From Candidatus Zhuqueibacterota bacterium (GTDB lineage: Bacteria > Zhuqueibacterota > Zhuqueibacteria > Residuimicrobiales > Oceaniaggregativiventaceae): a stretch of 51,521 nt of DNA. Below the pieces are notes generated by a model. It worked only from the letters and a program-made list of their open reading frames with translations, searched no databases and was not told the DNA's origin. Positions within the stretch are counted from its first letter, which is position 1; every line of letters starts with the position of its first letter. The position numbers and the translations under genes are program-made. Positions 35,992 through 44,756 of this stretch are shown one piece after another. The stretch is from NCBI GenBank assembly GCA_014728115.1, contig WJME01000292.1, forward strand, positions 1-51,521, given 5' to 3'.

Positions 35992-37788
35992 TCAGTCTCT
36001 GTCAAAGATCTCTCGCACATAAGGGCGCAAGACGACACGGCCCTCGCTATTTATGCTGGTGAGATTGGCGGTCTCGTACAGGACAAACCCATCCAGTCCC
36101 GCATGCCGGTTGACCAACTCGATCTCTTGCAGTTTCTGTATCTTTCTGCCCTCGTCATTTGTCATGCTGTGAAAGTCGCTTTGATAATGCAAAGGCTTGT
36201 CTGCTGACCGGGTGACCGCACTCACGATCTCTAACACTCTGGATAAATTCCAGGGCCTCAGCGTATGAGCGCCCCGGAATTCCAATTCATCGGCAATTTC
36301 CTTCACCCAGGTTTGCCATTGCCATTCGAAATTCGGAGGCAATACAGGTAGCGAAAACTGGCGCCGGTCATCCAACGCGAGCATGCCTGCATGCAGATGT
36401 AGCGTGATGGATTTACCACGGCTCTTGATCAAATCACGTGCCTCACGGAGAAATTGTGTGTACGCATCGCCATTGATGCGACTGATCACCGGATAATCGG
36501 TTCGACCTCCGGATGCTTGCAGGACCGGTTCATTGAACCCATATTCCCACGACTCAGGCAAACGGGTGTGATTGGCCACCCTAAAGTTGATGCCGTCAAC
36601 GTTGCGATCCAGACAAAACCGGACGAGCTCCAGCCAATGTTCGCGCACCTCGGGATAGATGGGATGCAGAGTTCCCAGATAATATTCCGGTTTGCCACAG
36701 GCCACAGCAAGATATCCCCGAGTATCCAGAGTGACATGATCGGTAAGGTGGTACCGGTTAAAATCATAAAAATCTGTATAATGTCTCTGCAACTCGACCG
36801 GATCGTCAATCAATCTTTTTACTTTATGGCTTTGCATATATCGTAAAAGCTGATTGCGTTTGGTTTGATAAAACTCGAGTTTTCTTTTATCCAGCGACAC
36901 AGGCCCTTTACCTAGGATAAAGGGAATTTCCTTGCCGTTTTCACCGGACAACTCGATGATGTTGCCGTTTTCGTTGCTAAAATCCCCGTGGTCGTCTGCG
37001 AGCGAGGATTTGATGAGTAAATATTTTTGATCAGCACCGAGTTGCAGATTGTCCAGGTAGAGTATGCGGCAGGGACGCCATTTGGGGAAACGAAACCGCC
37101 ATTCTATGGTTTCTCTAAACTCCATGGGCCCGGTATAGCGGGTGAAATGGTTATTCGAGGTACTGGTCCACAGGCTCAGATGTTCGGCTTTGAGTCGAGT
37201 GGGTCTGTCATTGCTTTTGACCAGCCGTATGGTGGTCACCGGTACTGTGGCTTTATAGGTTCCGGCTTTGCGTTTCAGACACATCTCCGGATGTTGTGCG
37301 GCAAAAGGCCGTGCGACAGGGTAGATTCCGCGCAGATCTCGAAAAGCCGCTGCACCGTCCGGAAAAGGAAACGACAAGGGCAACAGTTCACCAAAGCCGC
37401 CGGCTTCAAACGGTTTGATCTGGGCATAAAACTGTAATCCGTGCGCATGCGCGGATTCAACGGCTTGTGCCAGCAAATCGAAAGGGTGCGGATAAGTTTC
37501 GTAAAAATTCCAAATAGTATCCACAATCCATTGATGGCGGGTAACGCCTATCGATACCAGATGCTCGTTTAAATCGTCCAGCTGAGATCGGTTCATGAAT
37601 TGATCATTGAGCAGGCTATTGACAAAAAAGTCTGTAGTGGCATAGAGCGATTTTGTCACTGGAGAGTTTCGCTTTTGTGTGGCAGACGGCATAAAGGGAG
37701 CCGATATGCTGCTGCTGGCAATCAGACCCGATGCGGTAAGGGTATTCTTGAGAAATGATCTTCGAGATAGATGGGGATGTTTTTGCAT
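35992..37788 (-). CDS. Tat-exported TIM-barrel-like protein, putative glycoside hydrolase
   Basis: 598 aa from the ATG at 37788. This start gives the Tat signal SRRSFLKNTLTASGLIASSS; the frame is open to 38196 but runs back through a hairpin repeat and has no signal there. Alternating strand/helix segments suggest a beta/alpha barrel: LVSIGVTRHQWIVDTIWN, AHAHGLQFYAQIKPFEAGG, LDRNVDGINFRVANHT, SRINGDAYTQFLREARDLI, KSITLHLHAGM, ELVNRHAGLDGFVLYETANL. An inserted beta-sandwich (about residues 180-270) interrupts it. It resembles the GHL10-like families common in Planctomycetes; catalytic acids cannot be named. It is transcribed away from the FISUMP and PL1 genes and lies next to the sigma-factor gene. 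Confidence 0.6.
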   Translation of the reverse strand: MQKHPHLSRRSFLKNTLTASGLIASSSISAPFMPSATQKRNSPVTKSLYATTDFFVNSLLNDQFMNRSQLDDLNEHLVSIGVTRHQWIVDTIWNFYETYPHPFDLLAQAVESAHAHGLQFYAQIKPFEAGGFGELLPLSFPFPDGAAAFRDLRGIYPVARPFAAQHPEMCLKRKAGTYKATVPVTTIRLVKSNDRPTRLKAEHLSLWTSTSNNHFTRYTGPMEFRETIEWRFRFPKWRPCRILYLDNLQLGADQKYLLIKSSLADDHGDFSNENGNIIELSGENGKEIPFILGKGPVSLDKRKLEFYQTKRNQLLRYMQSHKVKRLIDDPVELQRHYTDFYDFNRYHLTDHVTLDTRGYLAVACGKPEYYLGTLHPIYPEVREHWLELVRFCLDRNVDGINFRVANHTRLPESWEYGFNEPVLQASGGRTDYPVISRINGDAYTQFLREARDLIKSRGKSITLHLHAGMLALDDRRQFSLPVLPPNFEWQWQTWVKEIADELEFRGAHTLRPWNLSRVLEIVSAVTRSADKPLHYQSDFHSMTNDEGRKIQKLQEIELVNRHAGLDGFVLYETANLTSINSEGRVVLRPYVREIFDRD

Positions 37789-37917
37789 AAGCGGTATTCC
37801 TTTATCTGAACCGGGGGTCGCCCTGATCTGCATGGTTGATAAAAGATATTCATCCTGAACCAACAATGCAAATAAATTCAATCCAAATTGTTCCAGTGGA
37901 TCAGAGATGGGTGCCAT

Positions 37918-38075
37918 CGTTGATCCCCAAAGAGCGCCCCAGGTCATCAGCCACGATGCACCAGGGATTCCTCCCTGGTGCAACCTCTCGAACGGGGCAT
38001 CTTGCACACTGAACCCGATGCGGGAGAGAAACCTGCGACAAGCCTGCAGTGACTCTTGGCGAAAGCACTGCTGAA
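37918..38075 (+). repeat. Four-hairpin repeat, copy B (hairpin 4 decayed)
   Basis: Part of the 548-base gap between the 598-aa gene (-) and the FISUMP gene (+). Hairpin 3 is perfect (GCACCAGGGA 37958-37967, TCCCTGGTGC 37972-37981) and the GGTCATCAGCCACGAT lead-in is kept. In hairpin 4 the right arm CCCCG has become CACAC, and the tail keeps CGATGCGGGAGAGAAAC and CTGCAGTGACTC. Hairpin 1 is not recognisable. The rest of the gap (38076-38336) shows only the ribosome site of the next gene. Confidence 0.75.
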
Positions 38076-38336
38076 AGAGAAACCCAAGAGCAGCTATTTG
38101 AATTCGCCGGGGGGTAATTAAAACCCTCATGCACTTTATCGGTTTATTACCTGGTGCGATGTTTTTTTTCGATAGGATGTCCGGCAAGTCTTGCATTTTT
38201 GAGAGAAAATTCTTTTATTAAGAAAGACTTTTGCAAATAATGACCCGCTCCAACCACAAGATAGTCTACCACCCAACCTATGGTGCCACTCTTGTTGTTG
38301 CCAACATTGTATCATCACTATTTTTGGAGGACATGA

Positions 38337-39038
38337 ATGATCCAGCAGAAAAAAGTATTCCCTTTCTATACCCTTATTATGATCATAGCTCTGGCATTTA
38401 TCCCTGAACCAGGTGTATGCCAACCCAACACCTTCGAAACCGGCACCCTGACCGATATCGATGGCAATACGTATCGAACCATCAAAATCGGCGATCAGTG
38501 GTGGATGGCTGAAAATCTGCAAGTTACACATTACCGAAATGGCGATCCTATTACCTATATAGAGAGTAAAGAGGATTGGAATTGTGTTTCATCCGGTGCT
38601 TTTTGTTATTACGACAATAATGGCATCAATATCAAGCCGTATGGCATGTTGTATAACTGGTATGCGGTCAATGACAGCCGCGGCCTCGCTCCTGAAGGCT
38701 GGCATATCCCCTCTGACGAGGAATGGCAATCTCTGGTCGATAATCTCGGAGGAATCGAAAACGCCGGGGGTGAACTAAAAGCCATCGATGCGCAGAAATG
38801 GCAGGATCCCAACACCGGCGCTACAAACGCCAGCGGATTCACCGCACTGCCGGGTGGATATCGCGATGAAACCGGATATTTCAGTCGCAAAGCGTTTTAT
38901 GCCTTTTACTGGACGGCAACCGAACACAACGTTTTCCGGTCATGGTATCGTTCGCTGCGCCATTTTTATGCCGATGTGAGCCACTATAAATACCATAAAG
39001 GCAGCGGCCTGTCGATCCGGTGCGTCAAAGATCGCTAA
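38337..39038 (+). CDS. FISUMP-domain secreted protein
   Basis: 233 aa. ATG at 38337 with GGAGG 6 bases upstream. The signal peptide (FYTLIMIIALAFIPEPGVCQ) is followed by the Fibrobacter succinogenes major paralogous domain: LTDIDGNTYRTIKIGDQWWMAENLQVT, GMLYNWYAVND, GWHIPSDEEWQSLVDNLGG, FTALPGGYRDETGYF, YWTATE and LSIRCVKD. This fold is related to the formylglycine-enzyme / C-type-lectin superfamily. Proteins of this type are cell-surface, and carbohydrate binding is suspected but not proven. It lies 114 bases upstream of the pectate lyase in the same direction and may share its transcript. It is not a sulfatase-maturing enzyme by length or motif. Confidence 0.85.
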   Translation: MIQQKKVFPFYTLIMIIALAFIPEPGVCQPNTFETGTLTDIDGNTYRTIKIGDQWWMAENLQVTHYRNGDPITYIESKEDWNCVSSGAFCYYDNNGINIKPYGMLYNWYAVNDSRGLAPEGWHIPSDEEWQSLVDNLGGIENAGGELKAIDAQKWQDPNTGATNASGFTALPGGYRDETGYFSRKAFYAFYWTATEHNVFRSWYRSLRHFYADVSHYKYHKGSGLSIRCVKDR

Positions 39039-39151
39039 AACAATAGTCTCGCACAGATGCAAGGGCGCCAAAGGTTAAAATTTTCGTTACAGCCTGGCGT
39101 TGTGAATTGCTTTGTGTCAGACCCGCTTCTTTTTATAAAATGGAGTAACCC

Positions 39152-40507
39152 ATGACCTTGAGATTAATTATAAACTTTATATTATGTAATACATTAATCA
39201 TTTCGGCTATTTCTGCCCAGCAACTCGCTTTTCCCACAGCCGAAGGATACGGACGCTTTGCTCAAGGCGGACGTGGCGGGGATGTATATCACGTCACCAA
39301 CCTGAACGATGCCGGTCCCGGCTCTTTTCGTGCCGGCATCGAAACCGCCAGCGGTCCCCGCACCATTGTCTTTGATGTCTCTGGCACCATCGAGCTGGAA
39401 TCCGATTTTGTGATCGGCAAGTCCTATATCACCATCGCCGGACAAACTGCGCCCGGAGACGGCATCACGCTCAAAAATCATACATTTCGCCTGGAAAACG
39501 CGAATCACATTATTGTACGATACCTCAGAATCCGGTTTGGAGACAAGAACAAATCTCCTCAAATGCAAAGCGGGCTGGATGCCATCACCACAAACGACAT
39601 CGATCATGTGATTTTCGATCATCTGTCTGTGAGCTGGGGCATCGATGCGGCTCAGGATATGGCCGACGGTAGCAATTTTACGCTGCAATGGTCCATGTAT
39701 GGCGAAAGCCTCAACAACAGCCTGCACCGGGACCATCATCCGCACGCCATGCTCTCTTCATTCCGGCATTTAAAAGGCAATATCACCCTGCATCATAATC
39801 TGTTTTTCAGCAGCCGGGATCGCCACCCCACGCTTGGTGGCGGCGATCGCACGATGGCCGCGAGTATTGTTGATTTTCGCAACAATGTCATATTCAATCG
39901 CCGCATGTCCACCAACTTTGGCAATTGCAACATGAATATCATCAACAACTATTACCGTCCCGGGTCCAGTTATACACTTGAATTTCCCACACCATTCAAG
40001 GTCAAAGGTGAATATGCCAAAACCAAGACGCGTGGCTATCTGGAGGGCAATTTCATCGAAAACAATATAGCCTTTACCCACGACAACTATGCTGCCGTGA
40101 GCTATACCCATGGCGGAAACTATCAAAGTATAAGCCGTGAACTGTTCGAGCTGCCGGCCGAGGTGGTCTCGGATGCCGATAAACCCGAAACCCACTCCGC
40201 CCAACAAGCCTATGTCCTGGTTCTTGCGCATGCTGGTGCCTCCAAAGTGCGCGATACTGCGGACAGGCGCATCATCCGCGGTATCAGAGACCGCACCAAC
40301 CGTCTCATCGACTCGCAGGACGAGGTCGGAGGCTGGCCGCTGCTCAGGAGCATCCCTCCTGCCCCGGACACCGACCGCGATGGCATGCCAGACGCCTGGG
40401 AAAAAGCAAACGGATTCGATCCTGATGATCCTCGAGACCGAAACGGAGATATAGACAAGGATGGTTATACCAATCTGGAAGAATACCTAAATGAATTGGT
40501 GAAATAA
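39152..40507 (+). CDS. PL1-type pectate lyase, secreted, with C-terminal calcium-binding tail
   Basis: Cleaves polygalacturonate by beta-elimination outside the cell. 451 aa. ATG at 39152 with GGAG 7 bases upstream; signal peptide to about SAISAQ (residue 22). The parallel beta-helix begins with FPTAEGYGRFAQGGRGGDVYHVTNLNDAGPGSFR. Then come the vWiDH-equivalent FDHLSVSWGIDAAQD (155-169), HHPHAMLSS and HHNLFFSSRDRHPTLGGG, where the catalytic Arg probably lies in SRDRHP. The tail (about 403-451) has DTDRDGMPD and DRNGDIDKDG, calcium-binding loops like thrombospondin-3 or dockerin repeats. Together with the GH28 at the left end it points to a homogalacturonan-like substrate. Its unsaturated products would feed the KDG pathway. 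Confidence 0.88.
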   Translation: MTLRLIINFILCNTLIISAISAQQLAFPTAEGYGRFAQGGRGGDVYHVTNLNDAGPGSFRAGIETASGPRTIVFDVSGTIELESDFVIGKSYITIAGQTAPGDGITLKNHTFRLENANHIIVRYLRIRFGDKNKSPQMQSGLDAITTNDIDHVIFDHLSVSWGIDAAQDMADGSNFTLQWSMYGESLNNSLHRDHHPHAMLSSFRHLKGNITLHHNLFFSSRDRHPTLGGGDRTMAASIVDFRNNVIFNRRMSTNFGNCNMNIINNYYRPGSSYTLEFPTPFKVKGEYAKTKTRGYLEGNFIENNIAFTHDNYAAVSYTHGGNYQSISRELFELPAEVVSDADKPETHSAQQAYVLVLAHAGASKVRDTADRRIIRGIRDRTNRLIDSQDEVGGWPLLRSIPPAPDTDRDGMPDAWEKANGFDPDDPRDRNGDIDKDGYTNLEEYLNELVK

Positions 40508-40542
40508 TAAGATAAGCTTGTTCAATGATTTGAACGGAATGA

Positions 40543-40677
40543 TTAGGTCAACAGGGACAAACGGGGGACCGAAATCCCCACTTTAAGCAAAATAGATTTG
40601 ATTGTTTGCATCTGTTTGAGTAAGCTCTGATTGATTTCAACACCGTTGCCATGCTTGTCTGCCCGTTCTAAAATCAC
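40543..40677 (-). CDS. Possible small ORF or remnant after the sialidase-like gene
   Basis: A 44-codon frame from GTG 40677 to the TAA at 40543 reads VILERADKHGNGVEINQ and continues with LLKQMQTIKSILLKVG. It is in the 184-base gap between the convergent pectate lyase and sialidase-like genes. Its composition is protein-like, and its start lies just past the preceding stop. No ribosome site or family is seen, so it may be chance or the end of a lost gene. Confidence 0.2.
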   Translation of the reverse strand: MILERADKHGNGVEINQSLLKQMQTIKSILLKVGISVPRLSLLT

Positions 40678-40691
40678 TCGATAAAGGAGAA

Positions 40692-41870
40692 TTACTGATC
40701 TCCGGCTTTAATCCACTCCTCATTTAAGACCACATGCTTTATGGTTTTGAGATTAAAGCTATAGGTGGCATGTAACCTGCCGTCTTGAGATTGAATGATC
40801 GCGGGGTAATCGAATCTGCCTTCTCCGTCGACGCGTTCGATATGTCGTTTCCATTTCCAGGTTTTTCCATCATCATCCGACATTGTAATAGCCAAACTGT
40901 TCCGCGGATCGTCCTCACAATCGTTGTAAATGAGCACCACATTTCCGTTTTGAAGCCGCAGGACTGCAATACCTGCCCCGGGATTCGGGAATTCGGTGTT
41001 AACGATGGGAGTCCAGTTTAATCCGGAATCAAAGGATTCGCTTTTGCGGATTTTGCCGGCCGGACTAAAATCACGAAAGTACGCAACTAGAGAGCCATCG
41101 GTTCGTTCGAACACAGTGGGTTGTTCCACGCCGTAACCATAAATGGGTTTTGTAAAACTCCATGATTCTCCGCCATCGGGAGTGATGGCCATAGCTGCAA
41201 CTCCAAAAATCTCTGATGCCATGGGCAACAAAATCGTACCACTGGATAACGTGACAGGTGGCACACGTGTGGTCCACCCCAGTCGCCGTGCCAGTTGACT
41301 TTTTAGTTTCTCTTTTGCCCTGGCACACAACTCTGTCATCTCCGATTGTGAGACCAGCGTTTTATCGTTGCAAAGGTTTTCAATGGTTTCATCCAATTCA
41401 TTTGGGATGATCGGCAAATCGCGTTGAATATCCCACACAATGGGCTGGGAAGCATCCTGGTATTGGGTCGATATCTTGTAGCGCAAATAGGCGGTATCCC
41501 AGGGTTCTTCAGGGGCGCCTAACAAGGTATAATAAAAAAGCCACAGCCTTTGTTGGTCGTCGACAAACAGGCAGGGATTGTTGTCGGACAACATGGGCGT
41601 ATCCGCCAAAAGAAAATCTTTGGACCATTCGTTATCCCCATGAACCAGGCGTGCGGCCTGGATACGGACATCCCGACTCTTGTCCCCCTCGCCCTCATAC
41701 CAGCAAGCGATCAGATCGCCATTCGGACATTCCACGATGGATGACGCATGGGTGTGGCCATGCAGTTGTTTATCGGGAGTAAAAATAAAAGAGCCCGGAA
41801 AAGAGACTTGCGCCAACACAGCAGTGACCCAAATTGCGTTCAATAACAATCCCTTTAATAAATATTTCAT
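40692..41870 (-). CDS. Sialidase-like (BNR) secreted exo-hydrolase candidate
   Basis: 392 aa from the ATG at 41870 (AAGGAA 5 bases upstream); signal peptide LLKGLLLNAIWVTAVLAQ. It belongs to the BNR_2 / exo-alpha-sialidase-like propellers: HTHASSIVECPNGDLIACWYEG, SDNNPCLFVDDQQRLWLFYY, TRVPPVTLSSGTILLPM, then the Asp boxes TPDGGESWSF, SFDSGLNWTPI and SDDDGKTWKW, and RFDYPAIIQSQDGRLHATYS. It is the last gene of the kdsB / 394-aa / sialidase-like run, with a 179-base gap before it. GH33 members act on sialic acid, Kdn, Kdo or Dha, all ulosonic acids, which makes the kdsB link notable. The substrate is otherwise unknown, and a rhamnosyl or uronyl glycoside is also possible. Confidence 0.75.
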   Translation of the reverse strand: MKYLLKGLLLNAIWVTAVLAQVSFPGSFIFTPDKQLHGHTHASSIVECPNGDLIACWYEGEGDKSRDVRIQAARLVHGDNEWSKDFLLADTPMLSDNNPCLFVDDQQRLWLFYYTLLGAPEEPWDTAYLRYKISTQYQDASQPIVWDIQRDLPIIPNELDETIENLCNDKTLVSQSEMTELCARAKEKLKSQLARRLGWTTRVPPVTLSSGTILLPMASEIFGVAAMAITPDGGESWSFTKPIYGYGVEQPTVFERTDGSLVAYFRDFSPAGKIRKSESFDSGLNWTPIVNTEFPNPGAGIAVLRLQNGNVVLIYNDCEDDPRNSLAITMSDDDGKTWKWKRHIERVDGEGRFDYPAIIQSQDGRLHATYSFNLKTIKHVVLNEEWIKAGDQ

Positions 41871-42049
41871 AACGTTCCTTTCCTTTACTTTTCTAGTCCA
41901 ACAGTCAATAGCCGCAAGCATGCATCACGATGCGAAAGCCTGCGAATCAACAGCCAGGCCCTCGAGGATGATCAGGGATCAGCAACACTCTTATCCTGAT
42001 TTTATCTTTGAGTGGAAACCATAAAAGATTCATGGCGGCAATGGTCTGC

Positions 42050-43234
42050 CTAGTTTCCGTAAAGCCTGGTGGTATCGATGGGTTTGATCTCGTTGACAAT
42101 CCACTCTCTCATGCTTTGTCCCTCTGGTGTTTGTTGTGGAAAAGAGATAAAGTCGAGAGTCAAACCCAGTTCGTTTGCAATACGGTCCGCCATAATCGGC
42201 CAGATCACGCCGATATCACCCACAACCGGAATGCTGTTTTCAAGGCGTGCAAATCCGGACATTTCCATACGAAAAGGAATTTCAAACATTTTTGTCTTGG
42301 GTGCTCCTTCATCGATGGCTCTTTGTACGTCACTGGAACGTTTATCGAGATCCCAGGCGCGTTTCAGGTTTGGATCGAGATCGATACGAACGAGGGTCTT
42401 GCCTTCCAGACGGTAAACCGAATAGCCATCCCACTCTGACCAGATCCCATGTCCGGTATAGGTTTCAAAGGGACCGTCATGGATCTCCTGGGTCAGGGCC
42501 ACGGCGGATTCAATAATGACATCAGCACTGCCTAACATTTCAGCGATTTGGGAGGTTCTGGCTGCAATCGAAATGGAATCGGCGACGGCGATTCCCACCA
42601 TGCCCCCTCCTACCAACTGTGGCACCGTAACCAGGTAGGGAATATTTCGTTTGGCAGCAGCTCCCAGCATCGTCCGCGGATCAGCGCCTTTGCCGGCAGC
42701 AGCTTCAAGGGAAATACCCAGATGTTTAGAGTAAAACAAGAGCTCTTTGGCCAATTTTTCCGTCCACAAGCCCATGGGATAGGCCATATTTCCGGCCGCT
42801 TTGATGATCACATTGCCGTCAGCTGCCAGGGTCTTTTCGATGAGCTTCATATCCAACACCATGTCTTTTTTGAGCTGTTCCAGCAGGTCATCGCTCATGA
42901 GCGTCACCTCAAAGATATCGCCTCTGGGGAGACGGTCGGATGTGAATCCCAGTTTTTTGCCATCCACGCGTTTGACTTTATCCAGCACTCCTGCCATTTC
43001 ATGCGCAACCACAGCAGAGCTCGTGGTGATGCCATCGATCACGCCCTTGTTGATCAATTCAGCGATCAGGGTCGTGACCCCTTCATGGAGATTCGGACCG
43101 CTGCCGGTGACGACAACCACTTTGCCGCCTTTATTCTTGGTCTGAACGATACTGGAAATGGTGCGGTCGACCATCTCTTGGGTATCTTGGGGCAATTGAT
43201 CATACAGATCATCTATGACTTTGTTTTTGGCCAT
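42050..43234 (-). CDS. Unassigned 394-aa protein with nucleotide-binding-like segments
   Basis: No confident family. I start at ATG 43234 because AAAGGAG lies 3-4 bases before it; an ATG at 43249 overlaps the kdsB stop (ATGA). The sequence has GGKVVVVTGSGPNLHEGVTTLIAEL-type beta-alpha units (about residues 36-60), IDGITTSSAVVAHEMAG, a Gly-rich ISLEAAAGKGADPRTMLGAAA and YLVTVPQLVGGGMVGIAVADSI. These loosely recall deoxyhypusine-synthase-like or LOR/SDH-type NAD-binding folds, but catalytic residues cannot be matched. There is no signal peptide, so it is cytoplasmic. Translation is coupled to the upstream kdsB. Its partner genes suggest work on a 2-keto-3-deoxy (ulosonic) acid or its nucleotide form; this is inference only. 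Confidence 0.7.
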   Translation of the reverse strand: MAKNKVIDDLYDQLPQDTQEMVDRTISSIVQTKNKGGKVVVVTGSGPNLHEGVTTLIAELINKGVIDGITTSSAVVAHEMAGVLDKVKRVDGKKLGFTSDRLPRGDIFEVTLMSDDLLEQLKKDMVLDMKLIEKTLAADGNVIIKAAGNMAYPMGLWTEKLAKELLFYSKHLGISLEAAAGKGADPRTMLGAAAKRNIPYLVTVPQLVGGGMVGIAVADSISIAARTSQIAEMLGSADVIIESAVALTQEIHDGPFETYTGHGIWSEWDGYSVYRLEGKTLVRIDLDPNLKRAWDLDKRSSDVQRAIDEGAPKTKMFEIPFRMEMSGFARLENSIPVVGDIGVIWPIMADRIANELGLTLDFISFPQQTPEGQSMREWIVNEIKPIDTTRLYGN

Positions 43235-43245
43235 ACTCTCTCCTT

Positions 43246-43998
43246 TCATTGCAATTGTTTTAAAAGTTGTTCGGCTTTTTCAAGGTCTTGCCGGGTGTCC
43301 ACGCTCATACCGTGGATCCGGAGATTATCGATCTCGGGTTCGACAACCAGAATGTCATAGCCCTTTTCCAGGACCCGCAGCTGTTCCAAAGACTCTATTT
43401 TTTCAAGATTTGTTTGAGGCATGTTGGCAATTTTCATCAAAAAATCTTTGCGGTACACATAGGTACCGATATGCTCATAGACCTTTAAATCGTAATGTTC
43501 ACGCGGATAAGGAATCAGTGATCGCGAAAAATAGAGGGCAAAATCATTTTCATCCACAACCACTTTGACGATACCTGGATCCTGAAAATCCTCTTCAGGG
43601 ATTTGTGTTTTCAATGTCGACATGAGGATTTGTTGATTGTCGATCATTGGCAGCACTGCATCGTCGATCATTTTGGGATGAATCAAGGGCTGGTCACCCT
43701 GAATATTGACGACGATATCTGCCGGAATATCGTTAACGACCCAGGCGATTCGATCGGTACCGGACTTGAAATCAGGGTCAGTCATAACCGCTTTTCCCCC
43801 AAAGTCCTCGACACATTGTTGAACCCGTTCATCATCGACAGCGACATAAAGCTCTTCCAATACCGATGCTTTTTGCGCTTGTTCATACACCCGTTGGATC
43901 ATGGGGATTCCGTCGATTTTGGCCAAAATTTTGCCGGGGAATCTCGATGACCCATACCGCGCTGGAATCACTCCGATGATTTTGCTTGTTTTTTCCAT
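43246..43998 (-). CDS. kdsB: 3-deoxy-manno-octulosonate cytidylyltransferase (copy 1)
   Basis: Activates Kdo (or a related 2-keto-3-deoxy acid) with CTP to CMP-Kdo, normally for lipopolysaccharide. 250 aa, the usual length. The nucleotide-binding start GVIPARYGSSRFPGK (residues 9-23), GIPMIQRVYEQA, VNIQGDQPLI (metal/CTP Asp), YFSRSLIPYP, HIGTYVYRKDFL and ESLEQLRVLE are all as in KdsB. AAGGAA precedes the ATG by about 11 bases. It is the first gene downstream of the promoter-operator at 44757-44801, with a leader of nearly 770 bases, and it overlaps the next gene's possible ATG. LPS-type kdsB is normally housekeeping, so LacI-type control would be unusual. Confidence 0.88.
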   Translation of the reverse strand: MEKTSKIIGVIPARYGSSRFPGKILAKIDGIPMIQRVYEQAQKASVLEELYVAVDDERVQQCVEDFGGKAVMTDPDFKSGTDRIAWVVNDIPADIVVNIQGDQPLIHPKMIDDAVLPMIDNQQILMSTLKTQIPEEDFQDPGIVKVVVDENDFALYFSRSLIPYPREHYDLKVYEHIGTYVYRKDFLMKIANMPQTNLEKIESLEQLRVLEKGYDILVVEPEIDNLRIHGMSVDTRQDLEKAEQLLKQLQ

Positions 43999-44046
43999 TT
44001 GTCAGATTTTCCTTATAATTTTAAACATTGATTGTTTTTACGTAAA

Positions 44047-44103
44047 GTTTCATGGAATCGCAGAGATCGCAACGACAAGAAAGAGGAACGCAGAGACAGA
44101 ATA
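44047..44103 (+). repeat. CGCAGAG-type degenerate repeat, left copy
   Basis: The stretch has short units of about 8-12 bases built on CGCAGAG (ATCGCAGAGATCGCAACGA, then AACGCAGAGACAGA). This resembles the GCAAAGACGCAAAGG-style intergenic repeats seen in many environmental bacteria. An inverted relative lies at 44260-44325. Confidence 0.5.
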
Positions 44104-44259
44104 ATTTCAATGACTCTAATAAAACTCGCAACAAAAGACCACCTACGGATTTAAACGATATGTTGTGCTGGTTTTAAATCATTTAAAGAGCCTAAATGTT
44201 TGAATAGCATTCAGTCAGGTGACCGGAGAACCGATGCACTCGGACATTTGGTTTTTGCA

Positions 44260-44325
44260 TTTTCTTTCCCCTGCGACGTCTGCGGGTTCTCCGAGTCCTC
44301 TGCGTTTATCTTTTTTTGTCTATTT
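44260..44325 (-). repeat. CGCAGAG-type degenerate repeat, right copy (inverted)
   Basis: On the minus strand it reads AACGCAGAGGACTCGGAGAA and, further on, CCGCAGACGTCGCAGG, the same unit style as 44047-44103 in opposite orientation. The pair brackets about 150 bases inside the 838-base gene-free stretch 43999-44836. That stretch otherwise holds the two operator-like sites and the promoter listed separately; no credible gene is seen in it. Confidence 0.5.
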
Positions 44326-44455
44326 TGGACAAGGGTGATTGTGAATATTATTTTAGCTGTTTGTTTCAATGATCGAAAGAACCAAACCGAAAAATAACCA
44401 TACAAGAAAAGGATTCGCATGCAACCCCGGTTCAGTATCACAACTGCTGTCAGCA

Positions 44456-44469
44456 GGAAATCGTTTTCC
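44456..44469. promoter_or_regulatory. Second LacI-operator-like site
   Basis: GGAAATCGTTTTCC differs by one base from the perfect palindrome GGAAAACGTTTTCC at 44758-44771 and lies 302 bases from it, inside the leader of the kdsB operon. A pair at this distance would allow repression by looping of a tetrameric LacI-type protein. Confidence 0.55.
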
Positions 44470-44756
44470 CAAGCAGAGAAAAAACATATCATACAGCATC
44501 GAGGTCTTGTATCTGTTGTGCATCTCTAGAGGTTTGTCAAGAAAATGCTTGTACAACAAACCCCAAAGGTTTATTTAAGAATGATTTTGCCATAAACGCT
44601 CATTGTTGAGGCTCTTTCTCTTTACCTGGGGCTTGACAACGACCATGGCTATTCCGGACAAGAGTAAAAAGAACAAAACGATATTAGAATCATCCCTCTC
44701 CACTATACGATCAACGGTTTCTCAACAAGGAAACACCCGACTGGATATTTATGATC

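Noticed and set aside
37789..38196. N-terminal extension of the 598-aa Tat protein to a start at 38196
   Set aside because: It reads through hairpin-repeat copy B and hides the Tat signal; the ATG at 37788 gives a normal export signal.
40590..40612. GGGG/CCCC hairpin as terminator between the convergent genes
   Set aside because: Stem of four or five pairs with no T-run on either strand.
42548..43360. 270-codon open frame on the plus strand opposite the 394-aa gene and kdsB
   Set aside because: Antisense shadow: low-complexity His/Phe/Gln-rich product, no ribosome site, and both minus-strand genes are well supported.
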